From Branchinecta lynchi (lineage: Eukaryota; Arthropoda; Branchiopoda; Anostraca; Branchinectidae), in the NCBI GenBank assembly GCA_023053575.1, contig JAKZAP010000005.1:4154001-4218000 (forward strand): 64,000 nucleotides of DNA. Reading direction: 5' to 3'. Shown piece by piece: positions 11,123-21,617 of the stretch (position 1 is the stretch's first letter; every line of letters begins with the position of its first letter). Position numbers and translations under genes: made by a program. The notes under the pieces are model-generated. The model was not told the DNA's origin. It saw nothing but the letters and a program-made list of their open reading frames with translations, and did not search any database.

Positions 11123-12555
11123 TCACGAAAGCTTTGACAACCCACTTCAGAAAAAAATGAACAGAATGTGGAGGAAAAGGAAAGAGAGAGATCTCTTAAC
11201 AAAAAATTGTAACTTCTGAGACACGGGCAGGGGCGTCCCGAGACTTACTTCATTGGGGAGCGAACCTGGTAAAATTGACCGAATAGGGACCTGATTTTGA
11301 CCGAATTTTTCTTCTTCTAAAACACAGCGAGCTGTATTCAGGAAGCTACAATGTAAAAGGTGCATAATATGTACAAACATTTAACAGATTAGACATTTAA
11401 AGATCCCAAGACTACCTATTAAACCACAGAGCTGTCTGGCAAAGAAAGGGGCCATCCAGGGTAAAGTAGATGCAAAGTACATTGATTCTAAACAGCAAAA
11501 AATGTAGGCTAGTTTTCACGTGATGACACTTCCTCATTCCTGAAGTACTGCAATCATTAGAAGTAAAGGCTTGGTAAAAGTTATGTAGAATGGCAACCAG
11601 CTGAAGCTATTGTTAAATAAACAGTGTCCCTGGACACTGGAACTGAATCCTGATTGAGTTCTGCAGAACTATGATTGCCGATCTCTGCAACTAGGTGGCG
11701 ACACGTGACTTTAGCCGTGTAATTCTTATACAGATTTTATTTATCTTGAGACGTAGAACGTCCTTAAGAAAAATTAAACTAGTCTAGAGAGCTAACATTT
11801 GAGGTTGCGAACACTGTAAGAAAATTCGCTGTGTGCCTTAAACCAAGCTAACTTCTCTATCGTCATGGAAACAGTTGCTCTATTTTATTTAGTCCGCATA
11901 CGGTCTTGGTTCTTCGCTGATAGGTTCTAACACTGGAGAATTACTCTTGCCATCAATTTCCTTCTGACCTAATGCTTATTTGAGGGACTCCCAATCTTGA
12001 CACTTCCCACCCGGATTCTTGTAGATAAATATAGAACTCCTTTTAAAAAAAAAACTTCCACTGAAAGTCCCTCCTACTGCCTTTTACTTCCCCTGCTCTT
12101 CGTGCGACCAAATTCCGAGACTAGGGCTATCCAATTCCTAGCCATGGCAGATGATAGACTTTATTGGAATATTTCTCTAATCTGGCCTAATGAAACATCG
12201 GTCTCATCCACTCGCTGGAAAATTTGAACCAACAAGCATAAATAGGAGAATGTGGATGGAAAAGTGTGAGAACATCAGTAGGGAAGCTGACAGAACACAA
12301 TGAACCGTACGTCCCTCCATCTATTGGCATCCGACTCAAGCCCAGCACTAGATCAATGCGTAGAAACTGATTAGATACGGTTCCAAATGTAGGACAAACT
12401 AAGGGTGTTACCTGCTATTATGACCTGCTATTATACCCCTAGTATTTTTCCCCATCTACGCTCAGGAGATACCCGAGATAATTATAAGAAACGCCTACAA
12501 AGGTCAACACCCTGAAATACTTGAGACCCAGAAGCATGAAATTTGTTTTTGTCGG

Positions 12556-12917
12556 TACACTGTCAGAAGTTTCATAACAGACAACACGAGGATGCGTGGT
12601 TTCAACAGATAATGCGTAACAGATAACACTTTAGATGTTATCTGTGTGTTTCAAAATGTTATGCATAATAAGCGTTACCATCAGTAGGAACCGAAAGACC
12701 GCCAAAAAGTATCCTCTCAGTTTTCCGACATCATGACGATAAGGAATAAAGTCAGTAGACCTTTGTTTGGCTCTTCCTAACAAAGCTTGTTACCCATAAC
12801 GTTTCATGCATAACGTTTTCAAACACAACAGATAACATCCGAAGTGTTATCTGTTACGAATTATCTGTTGAATCCGCGCATCCTCGTGTTATCTGTTATG
12901 AAACTTCTGACAGTGTA
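12556..12917. mobile_element. Mariner-like MITE family E, copy E1
   Basis: Element 12558-12915 has long inverted ends: CACTGTCAGAAGTTTCATAA at the left and its complement ending CTGACAGTG at the right, continuing inward through 'cagataacacgaggatgcg'. TA flanks both sides (12556-12557, 12916-12917), the target duplication of Tc1/mariner elements. No transposase is present. A related copy with an internal duplication lies at 37973-38533. Confidence 0.8.
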
Positions 12918-12918
12918 C

Positions 12919-13167
12919 TTAAGTTGCGTTTTTTTGGATGCAGTTCCGGCGTAGTTTCGCTTAAAAGCCGTTTTATTTGTCCATTCCATTAGCTGTAGTT
13001 TCGAACCTGAAACTACAGAGCTCAAACTACAAACTACCTCGCCGACGTAGTTTGATGTAGTTTGACTTTTCGGAAACAAGAACTCAATAAAACGCAAGTA
13101 AGACAAAACAAGAGCCAAACTACAAACTTTGACAAAACAAAAGTGCATCCAATAAAACGCAACTTTA
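12919..13167. mobile_element. PIF/Harbinger-like MITE family F, copy F2
   Basis: Element 12922-13164 (243 bp). Ends AGTTGCGTTTTTTTGGATGC and GCATCCAATAAAACGCAACT are inverted repeats. TTA flanks both sides (12919-12921 and 13165-13167), fitting the 3-bp TWA target of PIF/Harbinger elements. Interior shared with F1 at 3512-4628. Confidence 0.8.
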
Positions 13168-13264
13168 ATGTCCCAATCAGTAGATTTAATCGCTTGACAC
13201 CATAGAAACATGACTCAGGAAAAACAGTTCACACGATAAGGCAGGTAAATTACAACAAGTTTAC

Positions 13265-13588
13265 CTGCCAACTTGGGTCTGCCAACTTGTAATACAAGAA
13301 ATTCTCCTTAATCCATTTGTATATAGCAGACAGAGTCATCTTGTTCTTACTTGAACGCATTGCCATGCAAATTAGCGTGGCGTACGAATACGGCGGCTTT
13401 ACGTCACCAACAATCTTGTAATCCACATCGTCTTCTTCTTCTTTGGGCTCTGGCGATCTACTACTTTTCGTTCCCGTCGGGGACGTTGGCGGTGTTGGGG
13501 GAGTTGTCACGTGCATATTTTGCATAATGTTGAGGTTCTGCAGCCAAGATAGGCTGGTTAGGTCGTCTCCATTTGCTCTTGGCATTGT
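13265..13588 (-). CDS. FOXJ1: FOXJ1 homologue, coding exon 1 (N-terminus and first half of forkhead domain)
   Basis: FOXJ1 is the forkhead transcription factor that switches on genes for motile cilia and flagella; it acts in the nucleus. This exon encodes 108 residues from ATG at 13588 to the donor after TGGCAG at 13265. Residues 7-20, [14 protein letters not shown], match the conserved N-terminal 'DD-LTSL-WLQ' motif of FOXJ1. A Pro/Thr/Ser stretch and an acidic EEEDDVDY run follow. The forkhead domain starts near residue 62 with [15 protein letters not shown] and continues [11 protein letters not shown] to ADPSWQ, where exon 2 takes over. Together the exons give ~358 residues, against 421 for human FOXJ1. 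The frame is open 30 codons further upstream, but a 'tttttctag' acceptor at 13597-13600 ends 8 bases before this ATG, so the upstream part is probably intron. This start is therefore preferred. Confidence 0.92.
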
Positions 13589-14095
13589 CTGGTTCGCTAG
13601 AAAAATAAAACTTTTTACCTTTCTTTCCGGCTCATCCCTTCGTGTTACTCGGATTTCCGGAAGAAATTCAATCCACATAACGAAAGAAAAACTTCATTCT
13701 AGTAATGATTTTTTTCCTCGTTAGCACATTTCTAAAAATAGTTGCGAGGGATCTCAGAGAGTATTTAAATGACAGAATGAGGTCAGGGAAAATCAGCATA
13801 GCTAATAAATAGCTGAAGACTGATACAGTACCAACCAGTAGAGGAAGGTATAACAGAAAAGCCCGTTGTAGTTTATATAACAGTTTTTGTTCTCCCTCTG
13901 TCTGCAACCTTCCCGAAATTTTTGGTATTCTGAGACGAAAAGATTTAAAATGTATCAGAACTTATTATTTCAAAATATTGTAAATTTCTCTTGTACCTTC
14001 CTCGACGTTATAGAATTCCCGTATAATATAACTTTTCTTCCCTCTGACCCTTGTGCAAAGTGATCTTCAATTGCCCAGGACCTTCACGTTTCTTT
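13589..14095. other. Region 5' of FOXJ1 coding exon 1
   Basis: On the minus strand, 'ttttatttttctag' ends at 13597, a good acceptor. This suggests that 13596-13589 is the end of the 5' UTR and that one or more non-coding 5' exons lie upstream. Neither a first exon nor a clear RFX X-box was recognised. Open frames here have no domains. Confidence 0.45.
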
Positions 14096-14099
14096 CTCT

Positions 14100-14310
14100 G
14101 CACTCCATCTAGGAAGAAGATTTTTCGACTCGATTAGTCCCTTTTCTTTTCTTTTCTTAAATGTTTCTTTTTTTATCTTGTGCATTTACTACATTATTGA
14201 AAGCTCAGTGTACTTTTTCCTTTTATTTGTCTATAATGCGCTGTTTCCCTCTTCTACTTTTCCTCTTCTCAAGTGCGTAAATAAAATTTCATCATCATCT
14301 TCAGTACCAA
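14100..14310 (+). repeat. LINE 3' end, family J, copy J1, tail (ATC)n
   Basis: 'ccatctaggaagaagatttt', 'tagtcccttttctttt', 'tcttgtgcattt' and 'ctacattatt' recur in the same order at 48462-48630. Both end in 'gtcatcatcatc'/'ttcatcatcatc'. A T-rich 3' UTR plus microsatellite tail is typical of 5'-truncated non-LTR retrotransposons. No coding sequence remains. Confidence 0.6.
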
Positions 14311-14469
14311 CTATGTATACGTGCCACATTTAGGTGCCTTATATTAGGCGCCATATATGCATTTTCAATGATGGACCCTTGCCGGGACCCCTTTCGAAGT
14401 CGGGTCCCACGGCAGAAGTTCACAACCCTCCTCGAACGGGTTGAGATATTTCGTGCATTCTGCACGATA

Positions 14470-14600
14470 TTAGTAAGTAAGTAAGTAATTTATTTGTAGC
14501 TGGTCATTTTGAAAAAATGGAGTAAATGAAAGAAAATAAATAAAACCCTTAACACACAGAAAAAGACAATTAATCTTCAATCTTCGGTCAGGAAGCAGTG
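14470..14600 (-). repeat. LINE 3' end, minus orientation, tail (TTAC)n
   Basis: (gtaa)n at 14473-14488 followed by 'tttatttgtagctgg' and 'aaatggagtaaatgaaagaa' matches 34898-35060 ('tttatttataacccgctg', 'agcggagtaaatgaagaaag'). Read on the minus strand, both are 3' UTRs ending in a TTAC microsatellite. Confidence 0.55.
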
Positions 14601-14797
14601 GATAATGTCGTGCGCTGGTTGGGCCCTGTTGTCCATGATTTTTGAAAGCGTACCGGTTTCATTATAGGTACTGGTTAAATTCGTAAATGTTTAGCGAAGC
14701 CCTAAATTTAGAGCTGGTGGAAGAACAGGAAACTTTTCGATTAAGTTGACCGTCGATTTCGTTTATTTTATATATTTACTTCGTTTTATTATTGGAC

Positions 14798-15580
14798 AAG
14801 TAGAGCAGTGGTTCCCAACCGGTGGTACGCGTACCCCGAGGGGTACGCGAGACCCTTGCATGGGGTACGCGAAGGAACCAAAACTGATTTAGTCTGAAGC
14901 TTTAAAATGTCACCTCACTCATGTCTGATTTCTGAAAGCCTAATATCACCAGCAGAGGCATCACCAGCCAAAATGTATTTTAAGGGGCAAGGTACTTTTA
15001 CTGACCGACTGTTTTCTTTTTATTCGTCTGGCCGACCTTTTCAGGGGGATGGGTATTGTCAACCCGTGCGTGACTCCTCTCATTACAAGCCGTAGTGAAA
15101 GTCGGTGAAATAATGTTGATTCAAAAACAGCTAGCCTGCTGCCGTAAAATCTGTTCCTGTGACAACAATATTAATCTCAACTGACCTATTATGAACGGAG
15201 GTGACACTTGACGTGTGAGGTGGAATCGAAGACATTGCAAGTGATATTGTCATTCAGGTTGCGAATTAAACTAACACAAAAGTTTGCAATGCAGCTTGAT
15301 GAAAGCACTGAGAACATGAAAACCAAACACAGAAACAGGCTGACTGTAAAAAAAATATGCCGCTAATGACGTCGAGCAGAGGTTTGACAAAATGTTTGCT
15401 ACAACGCAACCTCTAGTGATTGCCTCATTGATTTTGTGTACATTTTTACGCATGTAAGCCTTATCATTTAGGATAATAACTATCGTCTTTTTCACGTTCT
15501 GAAAAAGGGGGTACGCAATCTTTTCAAACCTTGATTAGGGGTACGCAGTACGGAAAATGTTGGGAACCACTGCAGTAGAG
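14798..15580 (+). mobile_element. hAT (Charlie/ZBED-like) transposon relic
   Basis: Element 14806-15572 (767 bp) starts CAGTGGTTCCCAACCGGTGG and ends TTGGGAACCACTG, the well-known hAT terminal repeat. Near-identical 8-bp flanks (aagtagag, cagtagag; 7 of 8). The plus strand at about 15280-15310 encodes KFAMQLDESTE, matching the 'FALQLDEST' motif of ZBED/Charlie-type hAT transposases. The rest of the transposase is deleted or frameshifted. Only its right end recurs, at 55958-56112. Confidence 0.85.
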
Positions 15581-17565
15581 AGTCGAGCGAAGGGAAATAA
15601 GCAGAGTGACACATTTCTGAAACAAGTTGTTGGATTTGGATATGTAGGTGACGGTGTTCCTATCGCGTTCTCATAGGATCTATAGTTCGAAGGTAGTCCA
15701 GCAAAACCGCCTATGGCATCAGGGGGCAGGCACTTGCCGACTAAAGAACCTTGTTTGCGGATAGTTTTCTTTTTCTAGCAAAACAGATGTTGACTGGAAC
15801 AAGAATTGGATCCAGCCAACACGTTCACGGGAAACAATGCTACACCGCCAGTTGAAAGAGGGACTCACAATCACAGTACGCTGCTCCTGCATACACTAGT
15901 TCCTCACTGTGTCTCCTGATACCAGTAATCTTTTTCTTCCATAAAAGTGAAACACCGAAACACAAGCACATACATAGTATAATAATGTTTCATGCTTGAA
16001 ATCTTGGAAATCATTTTAAGACCCACACGAAATAGTAGGTTTCAGTCAAGCAAAAGCTGAAAACTGGGTTAGGATGACTATGTCGAGCTTTTGATGCAGA
16101 CTTTAATATACCCTTTCGTTTCCGTAAAGAGTCGCAAAACATCGTCCTGCCCGCTACAGCGGAAGCGTCCGTCGGAAGTACGCTGGTTCGGAGTAATCAT
16201 TGTACAACACCGGACAAATCAGTCCCGGTCCATGCAGCCGTTTTCCTGGTCGATGACAGACGCACTGAGCAGGTGACAGAGGTAAATTACAAAGGTATGA
16301 ATGATGCGGGACACGACCCGCACGCGACCAACCCTCCTATTCTTCCGGCAAGTATGAATGTTTAATGGGATTAGAGGAAAAAAGGTATCATGGTGTAATT
16401 ATTTTTTCTGTCGTGGAAAAGTTCCATCGAAGCGGAAAAATTGAGAGGGGGAATGAAGAAGAAGTGGTGGATCTTTGCAAATTAGGCTATGCCACCTCGG
16501 GACGTTGTCGCGATGACAATAGGATGCAAGGTTGCTCCGTCCGTTGGCAGTTTCAGTGCTATAAGACCAAGAAGAAATATGGGGTATATCGGCACGAGAT
16601 TAAAAGAAGTTTCTTGTTTTATTCTCAGCGACTTCTCATCAAGATCAACAAGAAAGCTAATTTTCCGCTTTGCTATTTTTGTAAGTATCAATTCTAACCA
16701 GTTTCCAAAGATTCCATCCCCGCGAGACGTTTTCCAAATGGAAAATAAAAAGTCCATGTGTTGGCCCAGTCCACACCAACGGTTTTAACCGATAAACAGT
16801 AAGGCAGTAGCCTAATGACCATCGTATCTAAACTGCTGCTTCACTAAAAGTCCTTAATCTTTCCGTCGGTTCTCATTTCCGACATAAAAAACTTCCCATG
16901 TCATTTTTATCCAACCTAACGCCACTCTGTCTTTGTTGCATTTGCCTTGTTCGGTTATTTTAGAGGTGGTTCAGGCTCCTGCTTATTGCTTCGGAGAATC
17001 TCATTGGTCAAAAATACCAGTTGTGCAAGTTCTTCCTTGTTCTCATTAAAACCAGTTGCACCGGGCCAAGCTAGATACAGCCGGGACGGGTTTATAATCT
17101 TCGAGAAACCCAGCAGGGTTTTAAAATTGGGATAGAAACTGCCTCCACTGCGACTCGGGCTTTAAGCTAAGCCGAACGAAAGGGAAGGTAGAAACAAGGT
17201 CAGCATTTTCAATGCACATGTTCTTGAGTTAAACTAGAAAAGAAAATGATAATAGTTGGCACTTTTGGGGCTTAGCCCTTGGCACAGCCCGGTCTATTAC
17301 AAGTGCCTTATTTTTGGGTAGTGTCTGCCAGAAAGTATACATTTCCTATCCCGTAAGCCGGGAAGATGAGGTGCGCTAGAACTGGAGTTCCAACGCTTCA
17401 CCGTTTTTCCCGCGTCATTATTCTGGCGCTACTAATAAGAAAAGCACTCATGCACTCTGACTAGACCGTGACCCACCAATCAACTATCATACATTTCGCG
17501 TATTTTAACTAGCGAACAGATAGGCAGTTCGGTGATGTCTCAGAACGGACTGTAAAGAATGGTGG
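15581..17565. other. Unassigned spacer, about 2 kb
   Basis: A diverged piece of repeat M lies at about 15925-16010. Overlapping frames on both strands at 16365-16788 (up to 110 residues) show no domain I recognise; I could not choose between strands, so none is called. The rest is featureless. Confidence 0.4.
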
Positions 17566-17569
17566 TCGT

Positions 17570-17775
17570 CATCACCCCTGCTTAGTTTGTTATTTTGAGC
17601 TTCGTTTTTTTTTCCATGTACTTCGTTGTACATTTAGTAGGCTAATTTGTCTTTATCGGTCAGTTGTTTATTAGTATGTAAGTGTGTGTGAGTTTGACTG
17701 ACATGTTGTTGTTCCTTTTTATACATTACTCTTCAGTTTTGAAGGATTCAAATAAATAATAATAATAATAATCAA
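17570..17775 (+). repeat. LINE 3' end with (AAT)n tail
   Basis: T-rich stretch ending 'gaaggattcaaataaataat' then (aat)n to about 17773. This is the expected look of a CR1/L2-like 3' UTR with microsatellite tail. No coding part remains. Confidence 0.4.
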
Positions 17776-18950
17776 GGGCCTGCGGCTTTTCTGGTCGGGG
17801 TTTTCGGTCATATCATGACAGTTGAAACCGTAATCGTAAATCAACTCAAAAAACATACCTGCGAATTACGAGTCTTCTAAGCAGCGAAGCCAAGTTATAG
17901 TTATATCCTCGTTAAATGCACTAAGTCTTCTACCCGAATCCCAGATATTCAGTCACAGATCCAGGTCCCCTGGGATATCTCCGGAGGCGGATTTATTCAC
18001 CTGCGCCTCGCCTGCAGCGAATAAATCAGCTGGACAGGTGCTTTCCCAAGAACCAATGGAAAGCGGAGAAGCAGGGAGAGGGGACGGACTGCGAGTAGAT
18101 CAGCAGCCTAGTCCAGAGCCATGCTTAGGAGAAACATTGAGGTACACTAAAATCAAGGGGGCTCTGGCAATGGCAGGCAGAGACGACTGGCACCCAGTGC
18201 GTTGTTTTTATCGTATTTTCAGGTTTGTAATTCGTTCGTCTCTGGCCTTAGCCGTCCTTTACTTGGCGAGACGTGTCAGTATATATATCAGACGTAATAA
18301 ATAAGCGAATAGAACCTCCGTCTTTCCTCTTCCGCTGGACATCTCAGAGGAAAAAGTGCACAATTTTGACCGCAAACCTGCAGTATAATCGTGAAATGGA
18401 ACGTAATGACCCACGAGTCCGTCTAGCGGTCTCCTAACTTGGGAAGTGAGCTCGGCGTCTTTCGCAAAAGGTGGCAGGCTGTTAAACACGGCTGTATAAT
18501 AAGGATCACATCGCAACTGTCGAGGATATTTATCCCCGGTTCGTCGTGTCTGGATATTCCATCAGCGCTCAACTCTTCTTTGCATGAAAGAGTCATGAAA
18601 GTTCCTGGGCCCCTTCCCCATATTCTTTCTGCTGAGGCCGTCGGGATATCCGCGAATTTCAGCTCGCACATCACTCGTTCTGTTGTTGGTACCTTTTTCT
18701 TTTCTTTTTTTTTGAGCGAACTCAGATACTCTAATAATTTTAAACCCGGTTGCCCCAGGCTACTCAGATTGTACTACAGATTCCCCCGATTCGTATTCCA
18801 ATTGTCGAGAGCCTTGGCGCACATAGAAGGGGCACTCTAAGATGCTTTTTAAGCCATCTGTCAGAACTCCACAATGACAACAAAACTTCTCTTGTCGAGT
18901 TGTCAACTCTTGAGACAGTCTCACCAACGAAACTGTATCGAATGGTGTGC
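17776..18950. other. Unassigned spacer, about 1.2 kb
   Basis: Somewhat more GC-rich than its surroundings. Open frames on both strands (18038-18304, 18259-18516, 18439-18840) have no recognised domains. No transposon ends or RNA genes seen. Confidence 0.4.
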
Positions 18951-19266
18951 CCTCGAAGCAGGGGCGTCACGACTGGGAGGGGGGACGCCCCCCCCCCCCA
19001 ATGCTGTCCGCCAGTCGGTAAAAATAACCGAGTCGGCTCGAAGCGCCGCGGTTTTTCGTCAAAACAGTTGATTTTTTTCATGAAAACAGTCGGTTTTTCT
19101 GAAAATCGGTAGATTTTTAAAAAAAATGTCACTTTTGTTGTTGGAAACAGTCATTTTTTCTGCAGACAAATTCGGTAAAAATAACGAGCAAGTCGGTAAA
19201 TGCCTCGTCCCTCTCCCCCCCCCCCAAAAAAAAAACATTTTGACCAGTAACGCCTCTGCCTCGAAG
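18951..19266. mobile_element. hAT-type MITE with poly(C) tracts, copy B4
   Basis: Element 18959-19258 (300 bp) starts CAGGGGCGTCAC and ends GTAACGCCTCTG. It is flanked by the perfect 8-bp duplication cctcgaag (18951-18958, 19259-19266). C runs lie 20-30 bp inside each end. The interior carries several 'aacagtcggtttttc'-type motifs. Confidence 0.92.
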
Positions 19267-19418
19267 TACTACTGGGATGCATCCGATGCCTTGTAACTCA
19301 CCACATCATCAACGACGGGGCGATCCAACGGATCAAAACTGATCTTAATTGGCGCCGTAGTGCGAATTATGGTAATAATTAAGGTCGATCAACTAGAACT
19401 ACCACACTAAAAAAATCT

Positions 19419-19929
19419 TGCAGTATTTGCTACTGGGATTAACCGTCTCCAAAAGGATAATCGTATCTCTAATTCGGATTAATCGTATCTCAACAGAGAT
19501 AAGATTAGTCCCAGCAGGGACCCATAAATTTCCTGTAATGACTCACCATTCAGGGGGCTTGTCAATAAAAGATTGCTGATGCGCTCTTCGTCCGAGGGTC
19601 AGATAGTTCGAGAAATACCCACGGGGATAAAATATCCGACTATCCAGATAGACACAATTTTTCGCAGCTGTTGTGCTGAACTAGGAACATTTCTCTGTAA
19701 TGGAAGAGTATCCTGGATCTTTTGTCCTAGCTTAGGTACCTGGTGGCATGCTGGCAGTTTTGACAATCTGAGGAAGAACGCCGATCCGACCCAAGCGGAA
19801 TGTTTGTAAACTAGGTGAGGCTCGGGCAACATAGCAACATAGAAGCATAGGAAATGACAAGCCCCCTGAATGGCGAGTAATTACAGGAAATTTATGGGTC
19901 CGTGGTCCCAGTAGCAAATACTGCAGTTA
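19419..19929. mobile_element. Inverted-repeat element P, about 510 bp
   Basis: Outer ends 'tgcagtatttgctactggga' (19419) and 'tcccagtagcaaatactgca' (to 19925) are perfect inverse complements. A second, longer arm, 19518-19563 ('ggacccataaatttcctgta' onward), pairs with 19856-19901. The left arm carries ~80 extra bases with four 'gtatct'/'cggattaa' repeats between outer and inner arms. The centre (19564-19855) has no recognised product. Superfamily unknown; looks like a MITE. Confidence 0.7.
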
Positions 19930-20235
19930 ACCTTAATCCTTACTGGGAGAAACTTACCTGAAAATTATAGAGCAGGATTGCCCGCGCCAATTATAATGCC
20001 GTATGAAATAAATGTTTCTGCTTCATGATAGAAGTGCAGAAAATTCGGATTAAAACCTGATCTTCTCTCCGCAATATAAAGCAGTGAAGAAATTTGGGTC
20101 ACCTAAGCCCACTGATTTCAGCAGTATTCAGCCGATGAATCTGTGCGACGCTCACTATTGTAACAAGTCTTATGCTGCGCACAAACGATAAGGATCGATT
20201 TTCCGCACCATCATCAATTCCACCAGGAAAAATTT

Positions 20236-20514
20236 TCAGCTCTCTGATAAAAGTGTAGAAAATTCGGCAGGGAAAACCTGATCCTCTATTCGCAGCGTCA
20301 AGCCGATATGAATGAACCAGTCATGGTGTTTCCCGATAAACTGGTAGCCAACGAACGCGACGTCTTTCCACTTTCGAATTGAGATGCGACGCGAATAAAA
20401 TTCGACTTGGTAGTTGAAACGGCACGGCACGAACTTTGTGGCCTGACGATTCGGATTTTTCCGCTTGCGACGCCGAATCCGCTTGGCGAACACGAATTTA
20501 CGTTCTGTGGGCAC
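20236..20514 (-). CDS. Unidentified 92-residue ORF
   Basis: I do not recognise this protein. It has an ATG start, a Lys/Arg-rich N-terminus (RIRRRKRKNPNR at residues 13-24) and then an aromatic-rich body with KWKDVAFVGYQF and HHDWFIHIGL. Its last part (LRIEDQVFPAEF) is echoed about 220 bp further down the same strand: 20026-20072 is a diverged duplicate of 20247-20297 and reads LRREDQV. That suggests a duplicated or repetitive coding element, perhaps of mobile or viral origin (inference), or chance. No splice partners found. Confidence 0.25.
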   Translation of the reverse strand: MPTERKFVFAKRIRRRKRKNPNRQATKFVPCRFNYQVEFYSRRISIRKWKDVAFVGYQFIGKHHDWFIHIGLTLRIEDQVFPAEFSTLLSES

Positions 20515-21617
20515 TTAGCTTAAGGCCTTTGTAAACTCTTTCTGAGAAAAAGGCAGCATATGACTTTCCTCCGAAAACGATAAGAGCAGTGAACTACAAA
20601 TGGCGCAAGTTAGCATCTGCATAGGACATTGTCCATTACAGCGTCGTTCTGAAAACCCGGAATACCTGGAACGCTCACACAAAAGATATTTATTTTCTGG
20701 TATATTTTGAAAAAGGCTGTCTCAAAAATAACTCACTCTGAATATCACAGTAAAAATCTGAAAAAAAAAAACGCGAACAGTTAGGATTAGAGTGCACAAT
20801 CGATAATTCGAACAATATTTATCAGCCTGGAACCTCTACCCCGCCTACCACTCCCGGCAGAAACTTTACGGTATATTGGTTTTCGCTGAAATGGATCGCA
20901 AACAGACACGCAACAGATCAATATTCATGCACCATTAAGATAAGACTTTCGCACAATACCTACATTGCTTTCAAACCTCTGACATTTGTACATATCTATC
21001 AGTGGCACGGAAGAGCAAAATTCTGGACAAATTTGGGTGATTTGAAAAGCAAAAAAATGGGACAATTTTTAAGGAAACTTTTTGGGGAGTTTTCGCCAAT
21101 CCTTTTGATGAAAGCGCTGTCCGCATACAGCGACAATTCCACCGTTGTTTCTGTCAAGAACCCCACTAGAAAAGCCCCACAGTAAAGCAACTCATCCCCT
21201 CTGCCCCACATTACCCTAATACCTCTGGCTACCATCTCACCACAGTGACAAGCCAGGGGAACAGAGCCAATAGAGAGCAAGCTTAGTAGTCCTTCTAATA
21301 TGACGCTGGGTACAGACCTTTGGGTGCAGACGTAAAGCCGACAGACACCAGCTCTAGTTTCCTACCACCGAGATGCATGACAGGACTGCAATCCAGCTTG
21401 TACTTTTACAAGCCTCCACGCCATCTACTATTCCAAAGATGTAAGAACCATTAGATGGCGCGACACACCTACCATAAGGAGCTGTTCCAAGAGCCCTGGT
21501 TTGGCAGTAAATAAAGAGTCGGGCGTAACGACACATTCATACAACATACACTTGAGCCTTTCAGATCATTAAAAATTGCAACAATTGCACCCACAAACTT
21601 CAAAGGCTCACTATAGC
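20515..21617. other. 3' flank of the BTB zinc-finger gene
   Basis: Downstream of the stop at 21618-21620 on the minus strand. A minus-strand AATAAA (plus-strand tttatt) lies near 20688, a possible poly(A) signal about 930 bases after the stop. Short frames on both strands have no domains. No repeats recognised. Confidence 0.35.

Noticed and set aside
11868..11890. RFX X-box-like 'gtcatggaaacagttgc' in the FOXJ1 intron
   Set aside because: Too many mismatches to the X-box consensus to support a regulatory call.
13589..13678. Upstream in-frame ATG at 13678 for FOXJ1 (30 extra residues)
   Set aside because: A good acceptor (tttttctag) lies between it and the ATG at 13588, and the conserved N-terminal motif begins only after 13588.
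16365..16788. Three overlapping frames of 91-110 codons on both strands
   Set aside because: No domain in any of them and no basis to choose a strand.
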